Part shown: positions 1 to 7,576 of the stretch, piece by piece | Layout: each line of letters starts with the position of its first letter | Position numbering within the stretch: position 1 is the stretch's first letter | Assembly: GCA_003154425.1 (NCBI GenBank) | Contig: PMDK01000212.1 | Location: forward strand, 1 to 39,226 | DNA from: Ignavibacteriota bacterium | GTDB lineage: Bacteria > Bacteroidota > Ignavibacteria > UBA10030 > UBA6906 | DNA length: 39,226 nucleotides | Direction: 5' to 3' | Made by a program: the position numbers and the translations under genes | The notes under the pieces: generated by a model | Database searches by the model: none | The model's input: the letters and a program-made list of their open reading frames with translations, nothing else | Told to the model about the DNA's origin: nothing

Positions 1-155
1 AGACCATCGCCGATCTTGTCCGCCGAGATGAATCCGAGCTCCTCAAGTTCCGCAATTTCGGGCGGAAATCTCTCGCCGAGCTCGCGGAGATCATCGAAGC
101 GGAGAAACTCACATTCGGCATGGACGTCACCAAGTATCTGAAAGAAGGGGAGTGA
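1..155 (+). CDS. rpoA: RNA polymerase alpha subunit, C-terminal end (partial)
   Basis: Only the last 51 residues are present; the gene begins before the window and the reading frame starts at base 3. The visible protein contains ELLKFRNFGRKSLAEL, the second helix-hairpin-helix of the alpha C-terminal domain. That domain binds UP-element DNA and activators during transcription initiation. The tail ends TKYLKEGE before a TGA at 153-155. rplQ follows after 51 bases, the normal rpoA-rplQ order at the end of the alpha ribosomal-protein operon, which supports the call despite the truncation. No terminator separates the two genes. Confidence 0.93.
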   Translation, partial: TIADLVRRDESELLKFRNFGRKSLAELAEIIEAEKLTFGMDVTKYLKEGE

Positions 156-206
156 TACCCCCGAAGGCACGCGAACGTCATTCACTGTTGAAACTGGATT
201 ACCACC

Positions 207-761
207 ATGCGACACCGCAAGTCAGGCCGTAAGCTCAAACGCACCGCAAGCCATCGCCGTGCGACGCTTGCCGCGCTCTCTACCGCGCTGCTGCGCCACA
301 AGAGGATCACCACCACCGTTGCCAAGGCGAAAGAGACACGGATGGTGGTGGAGAAGCTGATCACGCGCGCGAAGAATGCTTTTGCGAAGGCCGACGCACC
401 TGCTTTGGGTGTGCATGCCCGCCGGGAGGTGGGCCGCCTGATCAAGGACCGCGAGGTCATCGGCGAGCTCTTCGGGACCATCGCTCCCAAAGTGGCCGGG
501 CGTGCCGGAGGATACACCCGGATCGTGAAGCTCGGCCAGAGGTACGGCGACGGGGCTGAGATGGCGGTGATCGAGCTCGTGGATTTCAACGCCGGACAGG
601 AGCTGGCGGAGAAGAAGCCGGCCGCTCCGAAAGCGAAGAAGCAGCCGCGCCGCACCCCTTCAAAGAAGAAAACCGCCGGAAGCCCCCCTCCGGCAGCGGA
701 AAGCGCAGCCGCCGGAAAAAAAGAGCCGCCGGCGGATGCAGGGGCCAAAGGGCCGCGGTAA
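207..761 (+). CDS. rplQ: 50S ribosomal protein bL17
   Basis: This is a structural protein of the large ribosomal subunit near the exit tunnel. The N-terminus [19 protein letters not shown] and the following core (to about residue 125) are canonical L17. The protein is 184 residues, whereas many bacterial L17s are about 120-130. The extra 60 or so residues form a Lys/Ala/Pro-rich low-complexity tail, as is common in Bacteroidota-type L17. The ATG at 207 is the only sensible start; no Shine-Dalgarno sequence is visible upstream (ACTGGATTACCACC), which is frequent in this lineage. It follows rpoA and is probably co-transcribed with it. engB starts 23 bases downstream. Confidence 0.96.
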   Translation: MRHRKSGRKLKRTASHRRATLAALSTALLRHKRITTTVAKAKETRMVVEKLITRAKNAFAKADAPALGVHARREVGRLIKDREVIGELFGTIAPKVAGRAGGYTRIVKLGQRYGDGAEMAVIELVDFNAGQELAEKKPAAPKAKKQPRRTPSKKKTAGSPPPAAESAAAGKKEPPADAGAKGPR

Positions 762-784
762 ACGGACCCTTCACGTCCTTCACC

Positions 785-1372
785 ATGAAAATCACCTCTG
801 CTGAATTTGTCCTCGGTGCCGCCAGTCTCCGCCAGCTCCCGAAAGACGGGCTGAGGGAGATTGCATTTCTCGGCCGTTCAAACGTCGGCAAATCCTCGCT
901 GCTGAACAAGCTCTGCGGGCGGAAATCGCTCGCGCGGGCGAGCGCCGATCCGGGGAAGACCCGCGAACTCAACTACTACGTCATCAACAGGCAGTGGTAT
1001 TTTGTCGATCTTCCCGGGTACGGGTACGCAAAGCTCCCCGAACAGATTCGATCCAGCTGGGGAAAGCTCATCGAACAGTACCTGAAGTCGCGCAAGGAGC
1101 TCGCCCTTGTGATCCAGCTGATCGACGCGCGTCACGAGCCGACCGAGCTCGACCTTATGATGGTGGGATGGCTCGACTACTACGGCATACCGTTCGTCAT
1201 CGCGCTCACAAAGGCCGATAAGCTTCCGGCGAGCAAGATGCCCCGGTTCATCTCGGCCGCAAAGGAGCACTTCGCGGGTTTCGCCCACTGCAAGGAGATC
1301 ATCCCCGTCTCCTCGGTCAGCGGTGTCGGGAAATCCGAGGTCCTCCACTGCATCGCCGCCCACCTTGACTGA
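785..1372 (+). CDS. engB: Ribosome biogenesis GTP-binding protein EngB/YsxC
   Basis: EngB is an essential TRAFAC-class GTPase needed for late assembly of the 50S subunit. All G motifs are visible: G1 GRSNVGKSS at residues 30-38, the G2 threonine in PGKTRELNYY at about 59, G3 DLPGYGYAK at 75-83, G4 TKAD at 142-145 and the G5 serine pair at about 176-177. The 195-residue length is normal for the family. It starts 23 bases after rplQ, so it is likely read with the ribosomal operon, which fits its role. The following spacer (1373-1429) holds a CCCCGG/CCGGGG inverted repeat without a T-run, so I do not call a terminator there. Confidence 0.96.
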   Translation: MKITSAEFVLGAASLRQLPKDGLREIAFLGRSNVGKSSLLNKLCGRKSLARASADPGKTRELNYYVINRQWYFVDLPGYGYAKLPEQIRSSWGKLIEQYLKSRKELALVIQLIDARHEPTELDLMMVGWLDYYGIPFVIALTKADKLPASKMPRFISAAKEHFAGFAHCKEIIPVSSVSGVGKSEVLHCIAAHLD

Positions 1373-1429
1373 CGTCAGAACGTCATTACAGGATCCCCCG
1401 GGTCTCAGCCGGGGCGACCTGACTTCACA

Positions 1430-2563
1430 ATGAAATCCCGCCTCTTCACACCGGGCCCGACTCCCGTCCCCGAGCATGTCATGCTGCACATGGCGGAGCC
1501 GCTCATCCATCACCGCAGCCCCGAATTCCGCGCGGTGATGGAACGTGTCAACGCAAACCTCGGCTACCTCTTTCAGACGGCTTCTCCGGTCCTGACGCTC
1601 ACCTGTTCCGGCACGGGGGGGGTCGAAGCGACATTTGTGAGCCTCTTCTCCCCGGGTGACACGGTGATCGCGCTCAACGGAGGGAAGTTCGGAGAACGGT
1701 GGCTGCACATGGCCCGCGTCTTCGGGCTCGATGCCGTGGAGATACGGACTCCGTGGGGGAAGGCCGTCGACGCCGGAGGCGTGGAGGAGGCGCTTCGTGC
1801 GCATCCGGGAGCCAGGGGGGTCTACCTGACGCACAGCGAAACTTCGACCGGCACCGCGCTGGACATCCGGGAGCTCGCCCGCGTCATCCGTGAGAATTCA
1901 GACGCACTCGTCTGCGTCGACGGCATATCCTCCGTCGGCGCCCTTGAGCTCCGCTGCGACGAGTGGGGGGTGGACGTCTGTGTCACCGGATCGCAGAAGG
2001 GGCTCATGATCCCCCCGGGGCTGGCGTTCATCGCACTGGGGGAAAGAGCGGCCCGGGCGGTCGGCCGGTCGGAAACGCCGAAATTCTACTTTGACCTGGG
2101 GAGAGCCCTCCGCTCCAGGGAGAGCGCGGACACCCCTTGGACCCCCGCCGTCTCGCTCCTGCTGGGTGCGGACGCCTCGCTCGCAATGATCCGGGAAGAG
2201 GGGATCGAGAACGTCTGGTCCAGACACGAACGGCTTGCAAAGGGCCTGCGAGCGGGGATCAAGGCACTGGGGCTCACGCTTTTTTCCGATTCTCCCTCCA
2301 ATGCCGTGACCGCCGTCCATCTTCCTGCAGGAATCGGGTGGAAGGAGTTCAACGGCGCGCTGAAATCAGGGAGCGGCCTCACGCTCGCCGGGGGACAGGG
2401 GGAGTATGAAGGGAAGATATTCCGCATCGCCCATCTCGGGTACTTCGACGAGCTGGATATGATCATCGTCGTCGCGGCACTCGAGCGTGCCCTGGCGGCC
2501 TGCGGTTTCGGATTCGGCCGCGGCGAGGGAGTCCGCGCGGCACAGAAGTTTTTTCTCGAATGA
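1430..2563 (+). CDS. Class V aminotransferase, probable phosphoserine aminotransferase
   Basis: This is a 377-residue fold-type I PLP enzyme. It begins RLFTPGPTPVPEHV, the opening typical of the serine-pyruvate/alanine-glyoxylate aminotransferase branch (also annotated as soluble hydrogenase 42 kDa subunit). The PLP lysine is K190 in TGSQKG, the ring-binding aspartate is D164 in CVDGISSVG, and the cofactor phosphate loop is CSGTGGVEA near residues 59-67. The next gene, 19 bases on, is serA. From that context I infer it transaminates 3-phosphohydroxypyruvate, doing the SerC step with a non-orthologous enzyme as in archaea and some other bacteria. Serine-glyoxylate or alanine-glyoxylate activity cannot be excluded from sequence. 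No ribosome-binding site is evident. Confidence 0.88.
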   Translation: MKSRLFTPGPTPVPEHVMLHMAEPLIHHRSPEFRAVMERVNANLGYLFQTASPVLTLTCSGTGGVEATFVSLFSPGDTVIALNGGKFGERWLHMARVFGLDAVEIRTPWGKAVDAGGVEEALRAHPGARGVYLTHSETSTGTALDIRELARVIRENSDALVCVDGISSVGALELRCDEWGVDVCVTGSQKGLMIPPGLAFIALGERAARAVGRSETPKFYFDLGRALRSRESADTPWTPAVSLLLGADASLAMIREEGIENVWSRHERLAKGLRAGIKALGLTLFSDSPSNAVTAVHLPAGIGWKEFNGALKSGSGLTLAGGQGEYEGKIFRIAHLGYFDELDMIIVVAALERALAACGFGFGRGEGVRAAQKFFLE

Positions 2564-2582
2564 CGGCGCAGGAGGGGCCCCC

Positions 2583-4163
2583 ATGAAAATCCTCATCAGC
2601 GATCAGCTCGAACAGAGCTGCATCGACATACTTGCCCGCGAAGGGTTCACGGTCGAGAACCGCCCCGGGCTCCCCGGGGACGAGCTCCTTTCTCTCATCG
2701 GGGAATATGACGGGCTGGTGGTGCGGAGCGCGACGAAAGTGACCGCCGATGTCATCGCAAGAGCAACCCGGATGAAGGTGATCGGGCGGGCGGGGACCGG
2801 CGTGGACAACATCGATATCGACGCGGCGACCCGGAAGGGGATACTCGTCATGAACACCCCCGGGGGAAACACCGTCTCGGCGGCGGAGCACACCGTTTCG
2901 ATGCTCCTGTCCATGGCCCGGAACATTCCCCAGGCGTACATGAGCCTTCTCCGCGGGGAGTGGGAGCGGAAGAAGTTCACCGGGACGGAGGTCTTTGAAA
3001 AAACAGTGGGGGTGGTCGGACTCGGAAAGATCGGTCGCGAAGTGGCTGCACGGTGCCTCGGCATGGGGATGAAGATACTCGGGTACGATCCTGTCCTGGC
3101 CCCTGATGCGGCCTCCCGGCTCAACATCGAGCTGGTGGACCTGCCGGACCTCTTCCGCCGCGCCGATTTCATAACGGTCCACACCCCTCTCACACCCGAG
3201 ACAAAGGGACTGCTGAACGACGACACGCTGGCCCGGTGCAAGAAAGGGGTCAGGGTCATCAATTGTGCCCGTGGGGGGATCATTGACGAAAAGGCCCTCC
3301 TCCGGGCCCTGGAATCGGGACAGGTGGGAGGTGCGGCGCTCGACGTGTTCGAGAAAGAGCCGCCGAAGGACAACCCGCTGCTCCGCCATCCCCGCGTCAT
3401 CGCAACCCCTCACCTGGGCGCGTCGACCGAGGAGGCGCAGGAGAAAGTGGCCGTGCAGATCGCACACGAGATCGCCGACGCGCTCCACGGACGCGGCTAC
3501 TCCGGAGTCGTGAACGGAAGCGCCATGCTCCTGACGCTGAAAGAGGAGGTCCGCCCGTATATCACGCTCGCAGAGAAACTCGGGCACATCGCCGCGCAGC
3601 TTGCCACCGGGAAACTGAAGCGCGTGACGGTCTCCGCCTCCGGAGACATCGTGACGGCGGCGATCGAGCTGATGAAGGCCGGCGTGCTCAAAGGGATCCT
3701 CTCTCACAGCCAGCCCGGACCGGTGAATTTCATTAATGCCCCCTTCCTCGCGGAAGAGCTCGGGCTTGCGGTCGGCGAAACGCGCGAACCGGAGGGGGGG
3801 AATTATCCCAACCTGCTCAGCGTCCGGTATGTCACCGATGCAGGAGTGAAGGAGTGCGGCGGCACGGTCTTCGGTTCCACGTCCATCCGGCTTGTCACCA
3901 TCGACGGTTTCCGGTTCGAAGTCAGGCCCGAGGGGGATCTCCTCATATACTTCAATGTGGACCGCCCCGGGATGCTCGCCCGGGTCGGTTCCGTGCTCGC
4001 CAAACATGACGTGAACATTGCCGGCGTCTCGCTCGGCCGTTCCGCTGCCGGCGCTAATGCCCTGACTGTCATGAACATCGACAGCCCGATCCCGGCCGAG
4101 GGCCTGGCCGAGCTCATGGGGCTGGACGGCGTTTCGGGGCTCAAAACCGTCCATCTGGACTGA
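2583..4163 (+). CDS. serA: D-3-phosphoglycerate dehydrogenase
   Basis: The enzyme catalyses the first step of serine synthesis, oxidising 3-phosphoglycerate with NAD. The 526-residue protein is the long form of the family. It has a split substrate domain, a Rossmann domain with GLGKIG at 146-151, an allosteric-substrate-binding-like domain from about 320 to 445, and a C-terminal ACT domain from about 454 (NVDRPGMLARVG). Catalytic R230 (CARGG), E259 and H277 (TPHLGAST) are present. The ACT domain suggests serine feedback. I chose ATG 2583 because AGGAGG at 2570-2575 precedes it and the protein then starts MKILISDQLE; a longer open frame upstream overlaps the aminotransferase. Probably translated from the same message as the aminotransferase. 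Confidence 0.96.
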   Translation: MKILISDQLEQSCIDILAREGFTVENRPGLPGDELLSLIGEYDGLVVRSATKVTADVIARATRMKVIGRAGTGVDNIDIDAATRKGILVMNTPGGNTVSAAEHTVSMLLSMARNIPQAYMSLLRGEWERKKFTGTEVFEKTVGVVGLGKIGREVAARCLGMGMKILGYDPVLAPDAASRLNIELVDLPDLFRRADFITVHTPLTPETKGLLNDDTLARCKKGVRVINCARGGIIDEKALLRALESGQVGGAALDVFEKEPPKDNPLLRHPRVIATPHLGASTEEAQEKVAVQIAHEIADALHGRGYSGVVNGSAMLLTLKEEVRPYITLAEKLGHIAAQLATGKLKRVTVSASGDIVTAAIELMKAGVLKGILSHSQPGPVNFINAPFLAEELGLAVGETREPEGGNYPNLLSVRYVTDAGVKECGGTVFGSTSIRLVTIDGFRFEVRPEGDLLIYFNVDRPGMLARVGSVLAKHDVNIAGVSLGRSAAGANALTVMNIDSPIPAEGLAELMGLDGVSGLKTVHLD

Positions 4164-4206
4164 CGGACGAAATTGCGGAATTCTTTCCTTTTTTTCGGGT
4201 TTACTC

Positions 4207-4235
4207 TTGACAAAGACAACCTCGGTATTTATATT
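4207..4235 (+). promoter_or_regulatory. Sigma-70-like promoter for the TonB receptor operon
   Basis: The -35 box is TTGACA at 4207-4212 (perfect consensus). The spacer is 17 bases and the -10 box is TATATT at 4230-4235 (five of six). Transcription would start near 4242. It is the best-matched promoter in the window and precedes the TonB receptor by about 360 bases. Confidence 0.7.
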
Positions 4236-4281
4236 CATTTCAGATAGTAGGGTCATTCGAGCCGTAGCATAAATCAACACC

Positions 4282-4292
4282 AAAGGAGGTGA
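4282..4292 (+). promoter_or_regulatory. Orphan Shine-Dalgarno sequence in the leader
   Basis: AAAGGAGGTGA is an 11-base exact complement of the conserved 3' end of 16S rRNA. No ATG, GTG or TTG lies 4-12 bases after its GGAGG core; the nearest candidate is a TTG at 4307, 17 bases away. It sits about 40 bases downstream of the predicted transcription start and about 310 bases before the receptor start codon. It could be a ribosome-docking site that stabilises the message, or the site of an unrecognised leader peptide. Confidence 0.5.
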
Positions 4293-4533
4293 AGAAAACG
4301 GGGTAATTGATACTGCATTCCAAACTTCATACCTGTTCTAATCTCTCTGCTGAAGATCACCTGATTCGTCTGCGTCGCGATGTGCGGGGCGGCATAGCCC
4401 GTTCGGTGATCCGAGCGCAATACAGAGAGCGTTCATCCACTTCCAGTCTCCACGCTGCTCTGTCCTGAAATGTCCGGAACGGATCCTTCGAGCGGACCGA
4501 TCCTTTCAGTCAAGGGACGATGAGCGGTTGATT

Positions 4534-4561
4534 GCCGGTCCTTCGGCTGCTTTTCTTTTTT
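4534..4561 (+). terminator. Weak hairpin with T-run ahead of the TonB receptor gene (possible attenuator)
   Basis: GCCG (4534-4537) pairs with CGGC (4544-4547) around a six-base loop, and TTTTCTTTTTT follows at 4551-4561. The stem is only four base pairs and three bases separate it from the T-run, so termination would be inefficient at most. Its location inside the leader, 39 bases before the start codon, is the reason to record it. Confidence 0.2.
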
Positions 4562-4599
4562 CCGGATTGCAACACAGCCAATACATAAGGAGGTACAAC

Positions 4600-7557
4600 A
4601 TGCAACGTAAGCTTTTGTTTCTTCTGTTGATCATGGCTCTTGTTCCGGGCCTGATGTTCGCATCAGGGAAGATCAAGGGCAAGGTGGTCGATGCGGGCTC
4701 GGGTGAGCCGCTCGTGGGAGCAAACGTTGTCGTCGTCGGTTCGTCGATGGGCGCCGCGACAAACGTCTCTGGTGAATACACCGTGCTGAATGTCCCCTCA
4801 GGCACCTACACGCTGAAGACCAGCTACGTTGGCTACCAGACCATCACACTCTCCAACGTTCGCGTCAACAACGACCTGACCACCGACGCAAACTTCCAGC
4901 TTCCCGCGGAAGGCGTGACTGTCGGGACGGTCGAGATCGTCGCCGAGCGTCCTATGATCAACAAGAGCGCCACCAACGCTGTCCGCATCGTCGACGGGGA
5001 GTTCTTCCAGAAGATCCCGGCCCGAGGCATCAACTCCGCCATCATGGCCCAGCCCGGTGTCGTTTCGGTGGGGAACACCATTTACATACGCGGCGGTCGT
5101 CCCGACGAGGTCGGCTATCGTATTGAAGGAGTCGGAGTCAACGATATCATGTTCGGCGGGCGTGCGGTGACTGTCACCGCCGAAGCGGTCGAGCAGATCC
5201 AGGTTCAGGCGGGCGGGTTCAACGCCGAGTACGGCGGGGCCAACGCCGGGATCGTCCAGACGCAGCTCCGCACTGGAGGCGCCGATCGCTGGAATGCATC
5301 CCTGATCGCCGAATCCGATCGCTACGTTGCATTCAATAAGAGCGCACTCGGAGGGAATTCGTACGGATACTCGGACTTCACCGGTACGCTGGGCGGCCCG
5401 GTTCCCGGATTCGGCAATAAGCTGCGCCTCTTCGGCAGCGTACAGAATACGTTCTACCGCGACCCGACAGTCGAGAACAACCTCGGTGGATGGCGCACCG
5501 GCTGGAATTTCAGCGGCGCGAATGCTATCCAGACTGCGGTGGTCAAGAGCCAGTACCACCCGAGCGTCGCTCAGGCGGACACGATCGGCCTTGTCCTTCC
5601 GTCGGGAAATGCACAGGGGGGCGGAGATAACACCTGGGTGATGAGCGGAACGGCGCTTCTTGACCTCTCGCCGGTTCAGCTCCGCGTCTCCGGTTCCTAC
5701 GCGTACGACAAGAATCAGAACACGACGGGCTATGCGAACATCCTGAACGAGAGCCGTCTCGGGCAAAACATCACCCGGAACGGGTTCCTGAACGCCCGCT
5801 TCTCGCATGTCCTCTCGCCGACGATATTCTATGAGGCGAGCTTCAACTACTATTCCAACACACTCATCACGCAGGACCCCCAGCTTCAGGGAAACGTATT
5901 CGCGTACGGCGATCCGGCCGCGAACGCGAAGCTCGGGTACCTGCTCCAGGGTCCTTCACTCAACTGGCCGGCATGGCAGCTCTGGGGTGGTGCATTCACC
6001 GTCAACGAGCCCGGCACGGAGCTCTCGGGCTACGAGCATAGGAGCCAGCGCTCCTTCGGAGGCCGCGCGGACCTCACCGCGCAGCTGAAGCAACACGAAA
6101 TCAAGTTCGGGGGCGAATACACGCAGTACAAGATCCGCGAGTACAACCCGAACGGCGTGTTCGGCTGGTACAAGATCCAGCAGCAGAACCCGGATCCGGT
6201 GCTCCAGGAACTGGCCCTCATGAAACAGGGGATCGGGACGAACAGCTACGGTTATGATGTGTACGGCAACGCGATCGAAAACGATGTGATCAAGAACGGT
6301 TCCCTCTGGTATCTCGGGCCGCGGAAGCCTGTATTTGCGGCCGCATACGTCCAGGACAAGATCGAGCTGTCGGATATCATACTGAACCTCGGAGTCCGGT
6401 ATGACTACATCAACCCGGACAGCAAGGACGTTGCCAATCCGAGCAACCTCCTGTTTGACGCCAACGATCTGCTCCTCGCTTCGCAGATCGTGCCGACAGA
6501 GAAGACATCGCAGATCAGCCCGCGCATCGGTTTCTCGTTCCCGGTGACGGATCGGACGGTGTTCCACGCACAATTCGGGAAGTTCGTGCAGCAGACAGAG
6601 CTGCGAGACTCCTATGTCTCGGCAGCACAGTTTTCCAGTATTATCAAGGGCGGGTTCTACGTCACGGGAACGTGGGGATGGGGCCTGAAGCCCACACGCA
6701 CGACCCAGTACGAGACGGGGTTCTCACAGCAGGTGAGCGACTTCGCGTCGTTCGACGTGACCGCGTTCTACAAGGACATACAGGACCAGGTGACGTGGGT
6801 GAACGTTACTCCTGCCCCCGGATCTCAGGGACAGGCCTACGGCGCGCTCGTGAACGCCGACTTCGCGACGTCGAAGGGGGTCGAGCTGAAGTTCACCCTC
6901 CGCCGCGTGAACCGGATCGCAGCCCAGGTCAACTACTCGTTCCAGGACGTTCGCGCCACCGGCTCGAACACTGCCAGCACCGCCGGTCTCTGGTCCGCCG
7001 GTTCGATAATCGCGACGCCCCACTACACGTTCCCCGCGGACTTCAACGAGGCGAACCGGGGCAGCGTCCTCTTTGACTACCGGTTCGCCAAGGGAGATGG
7101 AGGACCGATCCTCCAGCAGCTCGGTATGAACCTCCTGCTTTCGTTCAACAGCGGACATAACTTCACGCGCCTGATCGAACAGCAGCGCATCAGCGGTGGA
7201 GCTCAGCCGACAGATCCGCGCTTCCGCATTCCTGTGGAGCCGATCGGCTCATCGACGACCCCATGGTTCTTCCAGGTTGACGGTCGCATCGACAAGACCG
7301 TGTCCGTCGGACCGATGGACCTCGACATCTACATCTACGTGATCAACCTCCTCGGCACGGATAACCCGGTCAATGCGTTTGCACGGACCGGCGATGCGAA
7401 AGACGACGGCTGGTTCTCGACTGCAGAAGGGCACAACGACGCACTCCAGAACGGTCCCCAGTACGTTGCATTCTATAACGCGGTCGCACTCGGCAGGAAC
7501 TCCGGCAATTTCGGACCGCCGCGGCAGATCCGTTTCGGCGTGAAATTGGACTATTAA
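4600..7557 (+). CDS. TonB-dependent outer-membrane receptor with CarboxypepD_reg-like N-domain
   Basis: This is an energy-coupled outer-membrane gate for an unidentified ligand. The 985-residue protein starts MQRKLLFLLLIMALVPGLMF, a signal peptide cleaved near residue 21. A carboxypeptidase-regulatory-like beta-sandwich follows at about 23-105 (GKVVDAGSGEPLVGANV ... GEYTVLNVPSGTYTL). Next come a plug domain at about 115-235 (IYIRGGRPDEVGYRIEGVGVND) and a long beta-barrel ending in an aromatic strand, FGVKLDY. ATG 4600 is set by AAGGAGGT at 4587-4594; the open frame extends upstream but would place the signal peptide internally. The next gene starts 19 bases after the stop with its own strong ribosome-binding site. 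There is no SusD-like lipoprotein nearby, so this is not a classical SusCD pair. Substrate unknown. Confidence 0.93.
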   Translation: MQRKLLFLLLIMALVPGLMFASGKIKGKVVDAGSGEPLVGANVVVVGSSMGAATNVSGEYTVLNVPSGTYTLKTSYVGYQTITLSNVRVNNDLTTDANFQLPAEGVTVGTVEIVAERPMINKSATNAVRIVDGEFFQKIPARGINSAIMAQPGVVSVGNTIYIRGGRPDEVGYRIEGVGVNDIMFGGRAVTVTAEAVEQIQVQAGGFNAEYGGANAGIVQTQLRTGGADRWNASLIAESDRYVAFNKSALGGNSYGYSDFTGTLGGPVPGFGNKLRLFGSVQNTFYRDPTVENNLGGWRTGWNFSGANAIQTAVVKSQYHPSVAQADTIGLVLPSGNAQGGGDNTWVMSGTALLDLSPVQLRVSGSYAYDKNQNTTGYANILNESRLGQNITRNGFLNARFSHVLSPTIFYEASFNYYSNTLITQDPQLQGNVFAYGDPAANAKLGYLLQGPSLNWPAWQLWGGAFTVNEPGTELSGYEHRSQRSFGGRADLTAQLKQHEIKFGGEYTQYKIREYNPNGVFGWYKIQQQNPDPVLQELALMKQGIGTNSYGYDVYGNAIENDVIKNGSLWYLGPRKPVFAAAYVQDKIELSDIILNLGVRYDYINPDSKDVANPSNLLFDANDLLLASQIVPTEKTSQISPRIGFSFPVTDRTVFHAQFGKFVQQTELRDSYVSAAQFSSIIKGGFYVTGTWGWGLKPTRTTQYETGFSQQVSDFASFDVTAFYKDIQDQVTWVNVTPAPGSQGQAYGALVNADFATSKGVELKFTLRRVNRIAAQVNYSFQDVRATGSNTASTAGLWSAGSIIATPHYTFPADFNEANRGSVLFDYRFAKGDGGPILQQLGMNLLLSFNSGHNFTRLIEQQRISGGAQPTDPRFRIPVEPIGSSTTPWFFQVDGRIDKTVSVGPMDLDIYIYVINLLGTDNPVNAFARTGDAKDDGWFSTAEGHNDALQNGPQYVAFYNAVALGRNSGNFGPPRQIRFGVKLDY

Positions 7558-7576
7558 CCAGCAGGAGGTTTAGCAC

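Larger units (their letters stand above)
4164..4599 (+). other. Gene-free gap: promoter and long leader of the envelope operon
   Basis: This 436-base stretch contains no convincing gene. In order it holds a T-rich tail after serA (4186-4197) without a clear hairpin, a near-consensus promoter (4207-4235) and a perfect anti-Shine-Dalgarno match (4282-4292). A small GGGC/GCCC hairpin lies near 4388-4401. A GCCG/CGGC hairpin followed by a T-rich run lies at 4534-4561, just before the true ribosome-binding site AAGGAGGT at 4587-4594. The predicted untranslated leader is about 358 bases, long for a bacterial message. Confidence 0.7.

Noticed and set aside
1369-1390. TGACGTCAGAACGTCAT palindromic/repeat-like sequence after engB
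   Set aside because: An eight-base palindrome overlapping the stop codon with one half-site repeat is within chance, and it is not placed at a promoter.
2463-4283. 606-codon open frame on the minus strand opposite serA
   Set aside because: It is antisense to a complete serA, lacks recognisable domains and has the charged, low-hydrophobicity composition expected of an antisense frame in GC-rich DNA.
4380-4425. tRNA-like GTTCGGTGATCC segment in the leader
   Set aside because: No acceptor stem, anticodon arm or D-arm can be built around it; the resemblance to a T-arm is superficial.
4307-4468. 53-codon frame starting TTG after the orphan Shine-Dalgarno sequence
   Set aside because: Spacing from the GGAGG core is 17 bases, the start is TTG, and the peptide has no signal, repeat or regulatory codon run; kept only as a remote option for the orphan site.
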